A stretch of 64,000 nucleotides of DNA from CBDEGU01 sp965238045. GTDB taxonomy: Bacteria; Acidobacteriota; Terriglobia; Bryobacterales; UBA6623. Made by a program: the position numbers and the translations under genes. The notes below the pieces were generated by a model that was not told the DNA's origin, did no database searches, and saw only the letters and a program-made list of their open reading frames with translations. Location of the stretch: NCBI GenBank assembly GCA_965238045.1, contig CBDEGU010000010.1, positions 620,001 through 684,000 of the forward strand. The letters are read 5' to 3'. Position 1 is the first letter of the stretch, and the number at the start of each line of letters is the position of its first letter. Shown here one piece after another: positions 8,708 through 17,092 of the stretch.

Positions 8708-9916
8708 TCAAACCCCGGCCTTGTCGAACCGGGGCACCTTCAACTGCTCCCCGTTCTTCAGCGCCGACTGATGCGCGACGATCCCGGGAACGGTCATCGC
8801 CAGTGACTCATAGACGTCGATCACCGGTTCTCGCTCTTCCACCAGCGCGTTGATAAACTCGGCGCTGAGGAAAGTATGGCTGCCCCCATGCCCGCTCGGC
8901 AGGCGCATCGGCTCGGGCAACATGTCGCTTTTCCAATACTCGGGGATCTCCACCGGCCCTGCTGCCTTCGTCCGCTCCCGCCAAGTGTTTGGATGCAGTT
9001 CCCGCTTATGCATGTAGAGCGACCCCTTCTCGCCGAACCACTGCGCACGTTCGCCATGGTCGCCGACCAGCCAGAATACGTTGCAGCGCACCATGTGACC
9101 CCGGTCGGTCCGCATCAGCGCTGATTCGTTCCAGTAGGGATTCTTGTAGGCGTTCTCGGTGAGCCAGGGGTGGTCTCCGCCCCAGCCGAGCGCCGAAACA
9201 CTCTCGATCCGTTCCGACGTCACGCCGACCACGAATCCGAGCGAGTGCGTCGGATAGTGCATCGGCGGCATCCCCCAGCGCCAGGTCCGAGACCCGTCGG
9301 GATGGTAGAAACGGCTGGTTTTGTCGGCGACCAGCTGATCGAGATCGCCCCGGTCGTGATAGTACTCCACCTCGCTGTAGAAGAGTTCTCCAAAACCGCC
9401 GGAACGAAACAGGGCGCGGGCGTAGATGCAGGCCTGCCGATAGTAACTCGTCTCGGCCATCATGTACTTGAGTCCCGTCTTTTCCTTAAGCGCCTTGAGC
9501 TTCTCGGCCTCTTCGAGTGAAAAGCAGGCCGGCACCGCCGAGATCACATGCAGCCCCCGGTTCATGCACATCTCGGCATGCTTGTAGTGATCGGGCGCGC
9601 CGGTGAATACCGCAACGGCATCCAAGGCTCGGGCGCGCCCGAGCATCTCGTCGAGCGAGTCATAGAAGTTGTCACAGTGGTAGGTGTCGCGCAAACGCCG
9701 GTGCCGGTCGGCCCGCAAGTCGGTAACGGCGGCGACTTCGCAGTTCGGATGCTTGTGCCAAAAAAAGGACGTTCCGAAACCGCCGCCAACCACGCCAAGC
9801 CGGATTTTTTTCGGCGAATCTCGGGGAGCCGCCGCGCCCGGACCCAAAGCCGAAGCGGTGCTCAGCGCTGCTGCGCTCAATACCGAAGCACCAAGAAATT
9901 CACGCCGTGATTCCAT
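8708..9916 (-). CDS. Tat-exported Gfo/Idh/MocA-family oxidoreductase
   Basis: A 402-aa protein with a twin-arginine-type leader (ESRREFLGASVLSAAALSTAS). A Rossmann fold follows: KIRLGVVGGGFGTSFFWHKHP, then VTDLRADR and AVFTGAPDHYKHAEMCMNRGLHVISAVP. The C-terminal part is the alpha/beta Gfo/Idh domain, with YYHDRGDLD and HYPTHSLGFVVG. Such enzymes use NAD(P) on sugars or sugar derivatives, and Tat-exported versions are common in Acidobacteria and Planctomycetes. The binding Lys of the EKP motif is replaced here by PAC (VISAVPACFSLEEAE), so the active site may differ. Substrate unknown. Confidence 0.88.
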   Translation of the reverse strand: MESRREFLGASVLSAAALSTASALGPGAAAPRDSPKKIRLGVVGGGFGTSFFWHKHPNCEVAAVTDLRADRHRRLRDTYHCDNFYDSLDEMLGRARALDAVAVFTGAPDHYKHAEMCMNRGLHVISAVPACFSLEEAEKLKALKEKTGLKYMMAETSYYRQACIYARALFRSGGFGELFYSEVEYYHDRGDLDQLVADKTSRFYHPDGSRTWRWGMPPMHYPTHSLGFVVGVTSERIESVSALGWGGDHPWLTENAYKNPYWNESALMRTDRGHMVRCNVFWLVGDHGERAQWFGEKGSLYMHKRELHPNTWRERTKAAGPVEIPEYWKSDMLPEPMRLPSGHGGSHTFLSAEFINALVEEREPVIDVYESLAMTVPGIVAHQSALKNGEQLKVPRFDKAGV

Positions 9917-9968
9917 CGGAAACTCCTTCCAGGCCCGCGCCCGCTAATGACTCCCCCCGCCGCGGCGT

Positions 9969-10685
9969 CTAATCCTCAGACGCCTCGCGCCCGCGCAGGG
10001 CAGCCTCCAACGGGGCATCATCCAAAGGCTCGCCCCAGACATTGCCATGCACGAGCTGATGAAGCGGGAGGCGTGAGCGCCAGCCTTCGGCTTCTAGTTC
10101 CGGACGGGAAAGAAACTCGCTAACGTAGCCAAGACAGAGATACGCTACCGGATACACCGCGGCCGGAAGCTTAAGCTTCTCCGCGAGTTGTCGCTGGTCC
10201 AGAATACTCACCCAGCCGACGCCAATCCCTTCAGCCCGCGCGGCAAGCCAAAGGTTCTGAACCGCTAAGCAGACGCTAAACAGATCCGTCTCCAGGATCG
10301 TATTCCGTCCCAAAACGTGCGGGCCGCCGCGGCTGCGGTCACAGGTGATGCAGAGATTGATCGGGCTCTCGATGATGCCTTCGAGCTTCAGACGCTGATA
10401 GAGAACGGCCTGCTCACCGGCATAGTTCTCGGCGGCCTTTTGATTTTCCTGCTCAAAACTTTCCTTGACCGCCTCCCTAACTTCAACGCTGTCGATGACG
10501 ATGAAATCCCACGGCTGCATGAAGCCCACCGACGGCGCATGGTGCGCGGCCTCCAGCAGGCGCGCCAGCACCTCGGGCGGAATCGAATCGGGCAGAAACT
10601 GTGAGCGCACATCACGCCGCTCACGAATGGCCCGGTAAAGCCCGTGGCGCTCAGCATCAGAGAAATGGTTGTTCGGTGTGCTCAT
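9969..10685 (-). CDS. bluB: 5,6-dimethylbenzimidazole synthase
   Basis: Flavin-destructase of the nitroreductase fold that breaks FMNH2 down to DMB, the lower ligand of cobalamin. The diagnostic stretch RERRDVRSQFLPDSIPPEVL is followed by LLEAAHHAPSVGFMQPWDF, with WLAARAEGIGVGWVSI and YPVAYLCLGYV later. ATG 10685 (MSTPNNHF) is preferred over the upstream in-frame ATG 10697. No cobalamin riboswitch could be recognised in the 267 bp upstream. No other cobalamin gene is nearby, so this may serve late assembly or salvage. Confidence 0.93.
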   Translation of the reverse strand: MSTPNNHFSDAERHGLYRAIRERRDVRSQFLPDSIPPEVLARLLEAAHHAPSVGFMQPWDFIVIDSVEVREAVKESFEQENQKAAENYAGEQAVLYQRLKLEGIIESPINLCITCDRSRGGPHVLGRNTILETDLFSVCLAVQNLWLAARAEGIGVGWVSILDQRQLAEKLKLPAAVYPVAYLCLGYVSEFLSRPELEAEGWRSRLPLHQLVHGNVWGEPLDDAPLEAALRGREASED

Positions 10686-10952
10686 TGTGAAGCGCAAATC
10701 CGGCTGGCGCGGATGTGTATTTCCCCTAATGCTTGTATGGGCTGACCTGCAAACAATCGGTCCTGACCGGCCTAAGACGAACCCGCGGCGGCCAGACCGA
10801 GCCTCTATATTCTAAGCCTCCGTCGGCTTGCAACGCACCGCCGGCCAATCGTGCCACACCCGCCGGTTCCGTTCCCATTCCCTGGGGCCCGTTCCCCGGC
10901 CTCCCAACTGAGCTATGCTTCACAAGCACCCCGCGATCGAGGAAACGCAATC

Positions 10953-12173
10953 ATGACACTCCGCCTTCCCGAATCATCACGCCGCCAGTTCCTGGCAACC
11001 ACGCTTGGCGCCGTCGCCGCCTCGGCCGAGACGCACAAGAAGAAAGTCGCCGCGATCGTCACCGTCTATCGCCCGCTCTCTCACGCCAATGTCATCGTCG
11101 GACGCTTTCTCGATGGCTATCACCCAAACAACGTCTACGTCCGCCCCAAAACGCATGTCGTCTCGATGTATACCGACCAGATCCACGAAAAAGACATGAG
11201 CCGCGATCTGGCCAAGAAACACGGCTACACGATTTACCCGGCCATCAAGGAAGCTCTCACTCTGGGCGGCGACAAACTCGCCGTCGATGCCGTACTCTTT
11301 GTCGGCGAGCACGGCGACTATCCCTGGAACGAGCGCGGCCAGCACCTCTATCCCCGCCACAAACTCATGAAGCAGATCGTCGAGGTCTACCGTCAGAGCG
11401 GCCGCTCGGTGCCGACCTTCAGCGACAAGCACCTCTCCTACGACTGGGAGAAAGCCAAACAGATGTACGCCTGGTCGAAGGAACTCAACTTCCCGTTCAT
11501 GGCCGGCTCGTCCATCCCCCTGACGGTACGAACACCTGAACTCGAAATCCCCTACGAGGCGGGCATCAACGAAGCCGTCGTCGTCGGCTATGGCAACGTG
11601 GACTCCTACGGGTTCCATACCCTTGAGTCGCTGCAATGCATGGTCGAGCGCCGCCGGGGCGGAGAAACCGGCATCGAGTCGGTCGAGTGGATCGAAGGTG
11701 GCGGCGTCTGGCAGTGGCTGAGCGGCCCCGGTCGCCGCCACCGCCCGCTGCTCGACCAAGCTCTGGCGCGCTGCCACAAAACCAAGCCCGGACCACTCGA
11801 AGACAACTGCAAGGAACCGTATCTCTATCTGCTCAACTACAAGGACGGCCTGCGCGCGGCGGCCTTCATCTTGAATGGGCACGCCGGAGGCTGGTCCATG
11901 GCCTGCCGCCTCGATGGACGCACCGATCCGGTATCAACCTACTTCGGATTCACCAGCGGCGGCCGCACGCGCCCTCACTTCGACGGCCTCGTCCACTGCA
12001 TAGAGCACCTCTTCGTGACCGGAACGCCCCTCTATCCCGTCGAGCGAACTCTGCTGACCACCGGTGCCCTGTCGTTCCTATTCGAGTCCCGAGTGCAGAA
12101 GAAAGAACTTGCGACGCCGGAACTCGCCATCCGCTACCGCGCCCCGCGCAATACCTTCTTCCAGCGAGACTGA
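10953..12173 (+). CDS. Tat-exported conserved protein of unknown function
   Basis: ATG 10953 after GAGG gives a leader SSRRQFLATTLGAVAAS of Tat type; the frame extends upstream to 10851 without family-like sequence. The mature 390 aa contains a Rossmann-like opening (KKVAAIVTVYRPLSHANVIVGRFLDGY), VDAVLFVGEHGDYPWNERGQHLYPRH, VPTFSDKHLSYDWEKAKQMYAWS and a Trp/Gly-rich second half. I do not recognise a characterised family; similar secreted proteins occur beside Gfo/Idh genes in Acidobacteria and Planctomycetes (general impression). It is convergent with the PhoD-like gene. Confidence 0.75.
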   Translation: MTLRLPESSRRQFLATTLGAVAASAETHKKKVAAIVTVYRPLSHANVIVGRFLDGYHPNNVYVRPKTHVVSMYTDQIHEKDMSRDLAKKHGYTIYPAIKEALTLGGDKLAVDAVLFVGEHGDYPWNERGQHLYPRHKLMKQIVEVYRQSGRSVPTFSDKHLSYDWEKAKQMYAWSKELNFPFMAGSSIPLTVRTPELEIPYEAGINEAVVVGYGNVDSYGFHTLESLQCMVERRRGGETGIESVEWIEGGGVWQWLSGPGRRHRPLLDQALARCHKTKPGPLEDNCKEPYLYLLNYKDGLRAAAFILNGHAGGWSMACRLDGRTDPVSTYFGFTSGGRTRPHFDGLVHCIEHLFVTGTPLYPVERTLLTTGALSFLFESRVQKKELATPELAIRYRAPRNTFFQRD

Positions 12174-12218
12174 GGCAGTTCACCCCGGTCGGCGTTCCTA
12201 ATTACGCGGAAGCGCGAA

Positions 12219-13727
12219 CTACTCAACCGGCTTCGAGCGCGTATATTCATAAACCACCTCACCGTCCACGGCATGCAAACGGAAGGTGATCGTGCTGTCA
12301 TCGCCCGCACGCTTGGTGTTGACCGACAGGTAACCGCCCATCACGCGGTGAAACTGATGGTACTTGGCATTTTCACCCGGCGACCCGCCCGCATGCTGGT
12401 CACTAATCGGACCGGACGAAAACTCATGCACCCCAGTTGCGGGATGAATCGAATGATACTGCCAATGGCGGTCACCGCAAGCGATGAAGAAGTTGTCGGG
12501 CAGGTTTTCCTGAATGAACGTTCGAAACTCGGCACCCTCGTGATGATAGGTCACGTTCGCGTGGTTGTCTTTCTTCGTCGCGCGGTCTGGGCCGACGATC
12601 GGCGTCGGGCTGATGAGCACCTTCCAATCGGCATCGCTTGCCAGCAGAGTTTCCTTCAGCCATGCCTTCTGCTCGGCGCCCCAGATCGATTTCTCGGGGC
12701 CGTCTTCCATCGGATTCGGCGAGCGAAAGTCCCGGCCCTCGACAAGCCAGACCTGCAAACCCTTTCCCCAGCGAAACGTACGGTACGGCTTATCGCTCAT
12801 CGGCACTTGTTCGGCGTATACCTTCAGGCCCTGCTCAAAGGTGAAGTCCCCCATGAAATCACGCACCAGTTGCGGCCATCCGTCATCGGCGTAAGAATCA
12901 TGATCGTCCTTCTCCCAATAGCCGGGCGTCCGCAAATGGAAGTCGATGAGCTTCGGGTAGCTGTACATGCGATGCCAGTGGTAGCGGGCCAGATCGATCG
13001 TAGTCGCCACCGGATCATCGCTGTCGTAGTAGACGGTGTCGCCGGTCGGGACGATGAAGTGAGGGTTCAGTTTCGCCATCGAGTCATAGGCGAGAAAACC
13101 ATCGGCATGGTCGGCGTCCTTGTACATCTGCCCCGTAATCACGGTGAAGATCACGTCGGCATATTCATCAGCCTCGGGAGCGGTTGCAAAACTTCCCAGC
13201 AGCGGGCGGTGTAGCACCGAGCCATCGGCGCTTGAGGTTTCGGCCGAGAAATAGTACTTCGTCGACGGCCTGAGATTGCTTAGCTTGAAGTGCAGCGTAA
13301 AATCATCCTCCGCTGCCGCCTTCTTCCAGTCCGTCTCCCACCACTGCTGGACGTCGCCCCCCGAGACCGGCTCGGTGGGGAAGTGCGAGAACAACTCCGG
13401 CTGGGTCGTGTAGCGAACTCGCGCCCGGCCCGCCGCGCCGGGAACGGAACCTTCCAGATCGTTCGGGTCGGGTTTCAAGACCGGCCCCTTTCGGTCAGAC
13501 ACGCCTCGTTTGACGATGCCGTCGGCCCGCCGCCTGTTGCCGGCCGTGACGCGCATCGACACAATCGCGGAAGTGTCGCTGACCTCGCCCACCTTCACGC
13601 CGCTCGCCTGATGGCTGTCTTCAATTGTCGGAGCGCCGCCGCACGAAATCATCCCTGCTAGCAGCAGCGGAATCGCCGTCAGGAACGCAACGCGGCGCGG
13701 AAGAACAAGTCGATCGCCGGAACGCAT
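12219..13727 (-). CDS. PhoD-like alkaline phosphatase / metallophosphoesterase, lipoprotein
   Basis: From ATG 13727 the protein starts MRSGDRLVLPRRVAFL with a hydrophobic stretch ending LLAGMISCGG, a plausible lipobox. An N-terminal fibronectin-like domain (about residues 40-190) contains LHFKLSNLRPSTKYYFSAE. The catalytic part carries PhoD-family metal motifs: PTGDTVYYDSDDP, WEKDDHDSYADDGW, VEGRDFRSPNP and GDRHWQYHS. PhoD enzymes are Ca2+/Fe3+ phosphodi- or monoesterases outside the cytoplasm, used for phosphate scavenging. No Pho box could be identified. The 5' end overlaps the glcF 3' end if the longer frame (13799) is used, which also favours the shorter start. Confidence 0.88.
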   Translation of the reverse strand: MRSGDRLVLPRRVAFLTAIPLLLAGMISCGGAPTIEDSHQASGVKVGEVSDTSAIVSMRVTAGNRRRADGIVKRGVSDRKGPVLKPDPNDLEGSVPGAAGRARVRYTTQPELFSHFPTEPVSGGDVQQWWETDWKKAAAEDDFTLHFKLSNLRPSTKYYFSAETSSADGSVLHRPLLGSFATAPEADEYADVIFTVITGQMYKDADHADGFLAYDSMAKLNPHFIVPTGDTVYYDSDDPVATTIDLARYHWHRMYSYPKLIDFHLRTPGYWEKDDHDSYADDGWPQLVRDFMGDFTFEQGLKVYAEQVPMSDKPYRTFRWGKGLQVWLVEGRDFRSPNPMEDGPEKSIWGAEQKAWLKETLLASDADWKVLISPTPIVGPDRATKKDNHANVTYHHEGAEFRTFIQENLPDNFFIACGDRHWQYHSIHPATGVHEFSSGPISDQHAGGSPGENAKYHQFHRVMGGYLSVNTKRAGDDSTITFRLHAVDGEVVYEYTRSKPVE

Positions 13728-13761
13728 AGTCGGAAGTCTAGCAGAGAGCCAGCCGCGGAGG

Positions 13762-15084
13762 TTACTGCACCCTCTGGCCGGCCGCGCGGTAGGATTCATC
13801 GAGCAGTTCCACCACGTGGAGCACGCGCTGGCCGCCGCCGAACATCTCGGCTCCGGCGCGCAACTGGAGCATGCAGCCCGGATTGGCCGTCACCACCGTA
13901 CCAGCCCCGGTGGTTTCAATCATCTTCATCTTGTTGTCGAGCAGCTCCATCGACATTTCGATGTGTTCAACGTTGTATACACCCGCGCTGCCGCAGCAAA
14001 TGTCGGTCAGGGGCAACTCGCGAAAATCCAGTTGAGGGATGGCCGCGAGCAGACTGCGAGGCTGGGTCCGCACTTTCTGGCCATGGAGAAGATGGCACGA
14101 ATCTTGGTAGGTAACGGTGATGGGCAGCGGCCCGAGATTCGTGTTGAGTTCAATGCCGGCCAAGAACTCGCTGACGTCCCGCACCTTGCTTGAGAACGCA
14201 GCCGCCCGTCTGTGCCACTCGCTGCCCGGCTCGAAGAGATCCGGATACTCCTTGATCACCGAGCCGCAGCCGGCCGCGTTGGTAATGATGGCGTCGAATG
14301 CGCCGCGTTCGAAGGCCGCGATGTTCTGCTTCGCCTGGCGGCGTCCCAGATCCCGCAGCCCGGCGTGGACTTGCAGGGCTCCGCAGCAGCCTTGATCTCG
14401 CGGAACCGCGACCTCGCAGCCATTGAGCCGCAGCACGCGGATCGTCGCCTCGTGCAATCGGACGAACGAGATATTGGCAATGCAGCCAGCCAGCAGTGCC
14501 ACGCGATGTTTCCGCTGGCCCTGGGCCGGGAACACCTTGCCCACTTTATTGAAGAAGAACGGCGTCTCGATCTCGGGACTGAGCCTCTCGATATCGGCCA
14601 GAGGGCCGAAAAGTTTGAGAATGCCGCTCGACCGGACCAGTCGCTGGAGTCCGCTCCGCTGATAGACCCACAGCATACGGCCGGCGGCTTTGAGAAGCCA
14701 GGGGCTCGTGAGTAGGTGTCCGAACAGGAACGAGCGAAGCATCTTCCGGGGCCACGATGACTTGTTCCGCGTCTCGATTTCCGCGCGTGCGCCTTCGATC
14801 AGCCGTCCGTAGGGCACGCCCGACGGACAGGCGGTTTCGCACGCCCGGCAAGCCAGGCACAGGTCGATGTGGTGAATGTATTCGTCGTTGATATCGAGGC
14901 GTCCGCTGGCAACTTGCACCATCTGATAGATGCGTCCGCGCGGGGAGTCCATCTCCAGCCCCAACTGGCGGTAGGTCGGGCAGGCGTTTAGACACAGGCC
15001 GCAATGCACGCAGGCGTCGAGGTCCTTCTGGCTTGGACGATCGATCGCGTCCGCTGTTTCCCTCACTGCCGCTGTTGTTGACAT
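13762..15084 (-). CDS. glcF: Glycolate oxidase iron-sulfur subunit
   Basis: Two 4Fe-4S clusters are seen at CVHCGLCLNACPTY and CLACRACETACPSG, followed by two CCG-type cysteine-rich domains (DQGCCGALQVHAGLRDLG and DICCGSAGVYNVEH). This is the GlcF layout, passing electrons from the flavoprotein subunits to the quinone pool. ATG 15084 (MSTTAAVRETADA) is preferred; the frame stays open to 15195 with basic, non-family sequence. It follows glcE on the same strand with a 146-bp gap. No glcD lies in this cluster. Confidence 0.92.
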   Translation of the reverse strand: MSTTAAVRETADAIDRPSQKDLDACVHCGLCLNACPTYRQLGLEMDSPRGRIYQMVQVASGRLDINDEYIHHIDLCLACRACETACPSGVPYGRLIEGARAEIETRNKSSWPRKMLRSFLFGHLLTSPWLLKAAGRMLWVYQRSGLQRLVRSSGILKLFGPLADIERLSPEIETPFFFNKVGKVFPAQGQRKHRVALLAGCIANISFVRLHEATIRVLRLNGCEVAVPRDQGCCGALQVHAGLRDLGRRQAKQNIAAFERGAFDAIITNAAGCGSVIKEYPDLFEPGSEWHRRAAAFSSKVRDVSEFLAGIELNTNLGPLPITVTYQDSCHLLHGQKVRTQPRSLLAAIPQLDFRELPLTDICCGSAGVYNVEHIEMSMELLDNKMKMIETTGAGTVVTANPGCMLQLRAGAEMFGGGQRVLHVVELLDESYRAAGQRVQ

Positions 15085-15178
15085 CCTACGAGATCGCGAA
15101 GCGCCCAAACCGCTCCGCGCAGAGCGGGTATCACTCCTTCCGTCGCCGTGGACGCGGTCGCCGGTCCGGTCGCGCCGT

Positions 15179-15202
15179 GGTAACTCCCAGGGCAACTCCC
15201 CA
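15179..15202. repeat. 2 x 12-bp tandem repeat between glcE and glcF
   Basis: GGTAACTCCCAG then GGCAACTCCCCA, in the spacer between the two genes. It has the same period as the coding repeats. Confidence 0.5.
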
Positions 15203-15230
15203 GTGTAATACCTTCGGAAGGCCGCCCTCC

Positions 15231-16430
15231 TCAGATCAGATTAAACAGCCGGCCGGGATTCAAGAGGTGCCGGGGATCGAACTGGCTCTTGACCCGCTCC
15301 ATGACCTGGAATTGTGTTCCCGAGCCGTCCCACAGTTCAATGGACATTTTCTGGTGCTCCGGCGCAGACTCGACCACCGCCGCCAGACCGACTTCGCGGC
15401 ATGCTTTCAGGCAGCGCGCGGCCTCGTCGAGTATCGAGCAGGCAATATAACTGACGCCGTTGGCCGCCCGGGCTAGCGTCGGCGTCTCTCCGGCGGTGTC
15501 CCGCACGAGCCGGAACACTTCGCCAAGCTTCTTCGGCTCGCAGCCCACCCGCAGCATCAAACCCTCGGTATTGCGCCGCGCCACTTCGGCCGGAAACTCG
15601 CGCACCGGCGTCCACAGATCGTCGGCTTGGCTGCCGCCCGCCGATTGAAACGCCGCCACCTTGTTTTCGAGCGCCAGTTTTTCAAACGCCTTGGCAAACC
15701 GGTCGATCACCACCTCGCTGCCCGCTGCTTCGGCCATCAACAGGTAACCATACGGCTGGCCGAGGCCGAGCATCTCGGCCGCCGACGGGCTGAGCAAATC
15801 CAGCGCGACTGGTTGCAAGACGCTTTCCAGTACCGCCTTGCGTATGCTGAGAAGCGAGTCTAGTTCCCTTGCGGAAAACAAGAACGTCCGCTCGCTCAGC
15901 GGACGCGGAAACACCCGGAAGTTCACGCTGCCGATCGCCGCCAGCGTCCCGAACGAACCAACCAGAAGCTTGGCCATATCCAGGCCGGTCACGTTCTTTA
16001 CAACCATGCCGCCCGACGCGACGACCTTGCCTTCCATCGTCACCATCTTCATGCCGATCACAAGATCGCGCGCCGTTCCGTACCGGCGGCGGCGCGGCCC
16101 GCTCGAATTGGCGGCGATGATGCCGCCGATCGTGGCCTGCTCGCCATAGGGCGGGTCGAGGGGAAGCCATTGCCGGTTTTCGGCCAGGACCGCGCTCAGT
16201 TGCTGATACGTGATCCCCGCCTCCACGCTGATCGTCAGATCGTTGGGTTCATAGAGCAGTACGCGGTTCATGCGGCTGGTGGAAAGAACGACATCGCACG
16301 ACGCGACCAATCCGCCCATCGCCCGCTTGCTGAAATGGCCGCCCAGCTCGATGCTCTTGCGCGTCGATCCGCACTGGGCGAGCGTCTCGGTCAGCTCTTC
16401 CAGCGAAGACGGGGCAGTCTCAGTCGCCAT
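15231..16430 (-). CDS. glcE: Glycolate oxidase FAD-binding subunit
   Basis: A 399-aa flavoprotein of the FAD_binding_4 type: ISVEAGITYQQLSAVLAENRQWLPLDPPYGEQATIGGIIAANSSGPRRRRYGTARDL is the GlcE/GlcD FAD fold, with VVKNVTGLDMAKLLVGSFGTL following. The shorter length and lack of the long C-terminal FAD-oxidase domain favour GlcE over GlcD. It is first in a glcE-glcF pair. A working glycolate oxidase normally needs GlcD too; it is either elsewhere or replaced by the fusion protein at 33944-36904 (inference). Confidence 0.9.
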   Translation of the reverse strand: MATETAPSSLEELTETLAQCGSTRKSIELGGHFSKRAMGGLVASCDVVLSTSRMNRVLLYEPNDLTISVEAGITYQQLSAVLAENRQWLPLDPPYGEQATIGGIIAANSSGPRRRRYGTARDLVIGMKMVTMEGKVVASGGMVVKNVTGLDMAKLLVGSFGTLAAIGSVNFRVFPRPLSERTFLFSARELDSLLSIRKAVLESVLQPVALDLLSPSAAEMLGLGQPYGYLLMAEAAGSEVVIDRFAKAFEKLALENKVAAFQSAGGSQADDLWTPVREFPAEVARRNTEGLMLRVGCEPKKLGEVFRLVRDTAGETPTLARAANGVSYIACSILDEAARCLKACREVGLAAVVESAPEHQKMSIELWDGSGTQFQVMERVKSQFDPRHLLNPGRLFNLI

Positions 16431-16608
16431 TCCTACCTATGGTACTTGCTTCGGCCGGTTTTCGCGGACCTCGAGTTCGCCTTCGCACGCGAAGCGCCTG
16501 CCAGGCAGTCAAGAACAGCCAGAACGGATAAATGCAATACTTTGAGAGCGCGGAGTGTCAGGCAGGGCGCGGAGACAATGCGTCAGAAGGGGGTGGCCGG
16601 GCCGCCTG

Positions 16609-16797
16609 TCATTCGATGATGACGTTGCCGTCCTCGTCGAGCCAGGCGATATCAGGGTCTTGGCCGTCCGCGGGCGCGGGCGCGGACTGCTTCTCGACTC
16701 GGCGCTGGGCGCGCTTTTCCGCCTTCTCACGCTGTTTTTCCTGACGAGCGAGTTCCTTGAGGCGTTTTTGAAAAGTTGTATTGGACCGACTGGCCAT
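16609..16797 (-). CDS. Small highly charged conserved protein
   Basis: A 62-aa protein: MASRSNTTFQKRLKEL followed by a Lys/Arg/Glu-rich helix (ARQEKQREKAEKRAQRR), an Ala/Pro linker and an acidic end (DIAWLDEDGNVIIE). The start has a strong GAGGAGAGAG Shine-Dalgarno. The N-terminal helix looks like a nucleic-acid-binding or coiled segment. I recall similar small proteins in Acidobacteria, but no function is known to me. Confidence 0.75.
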   Translation of the reverse strand: MASRSNTTFQKRLKELARQEKQREKAEKRAQRRVEKQSAPAPADGQDPDIAWLDEDGNVIIE

Positions 16798-16941
16798 AAG
16801 TCTCTCTCCTCGTCAGGCTGTATTCGCGATGGCCCGCGCGGGTTGTCAGAAGCCGTCGGCATCGCGCGCGACAGGGCGAGTCGGCTAATTCCCTAGTCTG
16901 AGCCGGTGATCCGAGAGCGAGGCTAAATCATGCACATGACC

Positions 16942-16981
16942 GATCCGTCACCTTGGCCCGAGTGGGGCCCGCGGACGGATC
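16942..16981. other. Strong imperfect hairpin in a gene-free stretch
   Basis: GATCCGTC (16942-16949) pairs with GACGGATC (16974-16981), and an inner TGGCCC/GGGGCCC stem closes on GAGT. It lies between the small charged gene and the IS1380-like element. The 16798-17092 interval holds no other recognisable feature. It could be a terminator or a small structured RNA. Confidence 0.4.
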
Positions 16982-17092
16982 ATTGCTCTCAGGCGTTCCG
17001 CGTAGTCTGTTCATTTTAGCGCATCCTCATATTTTTCTCTCCAAGGGAATCTCTGCCCCCCGTCTTCGCGGATGTGTCACCGGCCACGTCCG

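Noticed and set aside
10686..10952. Cobalamin riboswitch upstream of bluB
   Set aside because: I could not find the B12 box or the conserved core pattern on the minus strand.
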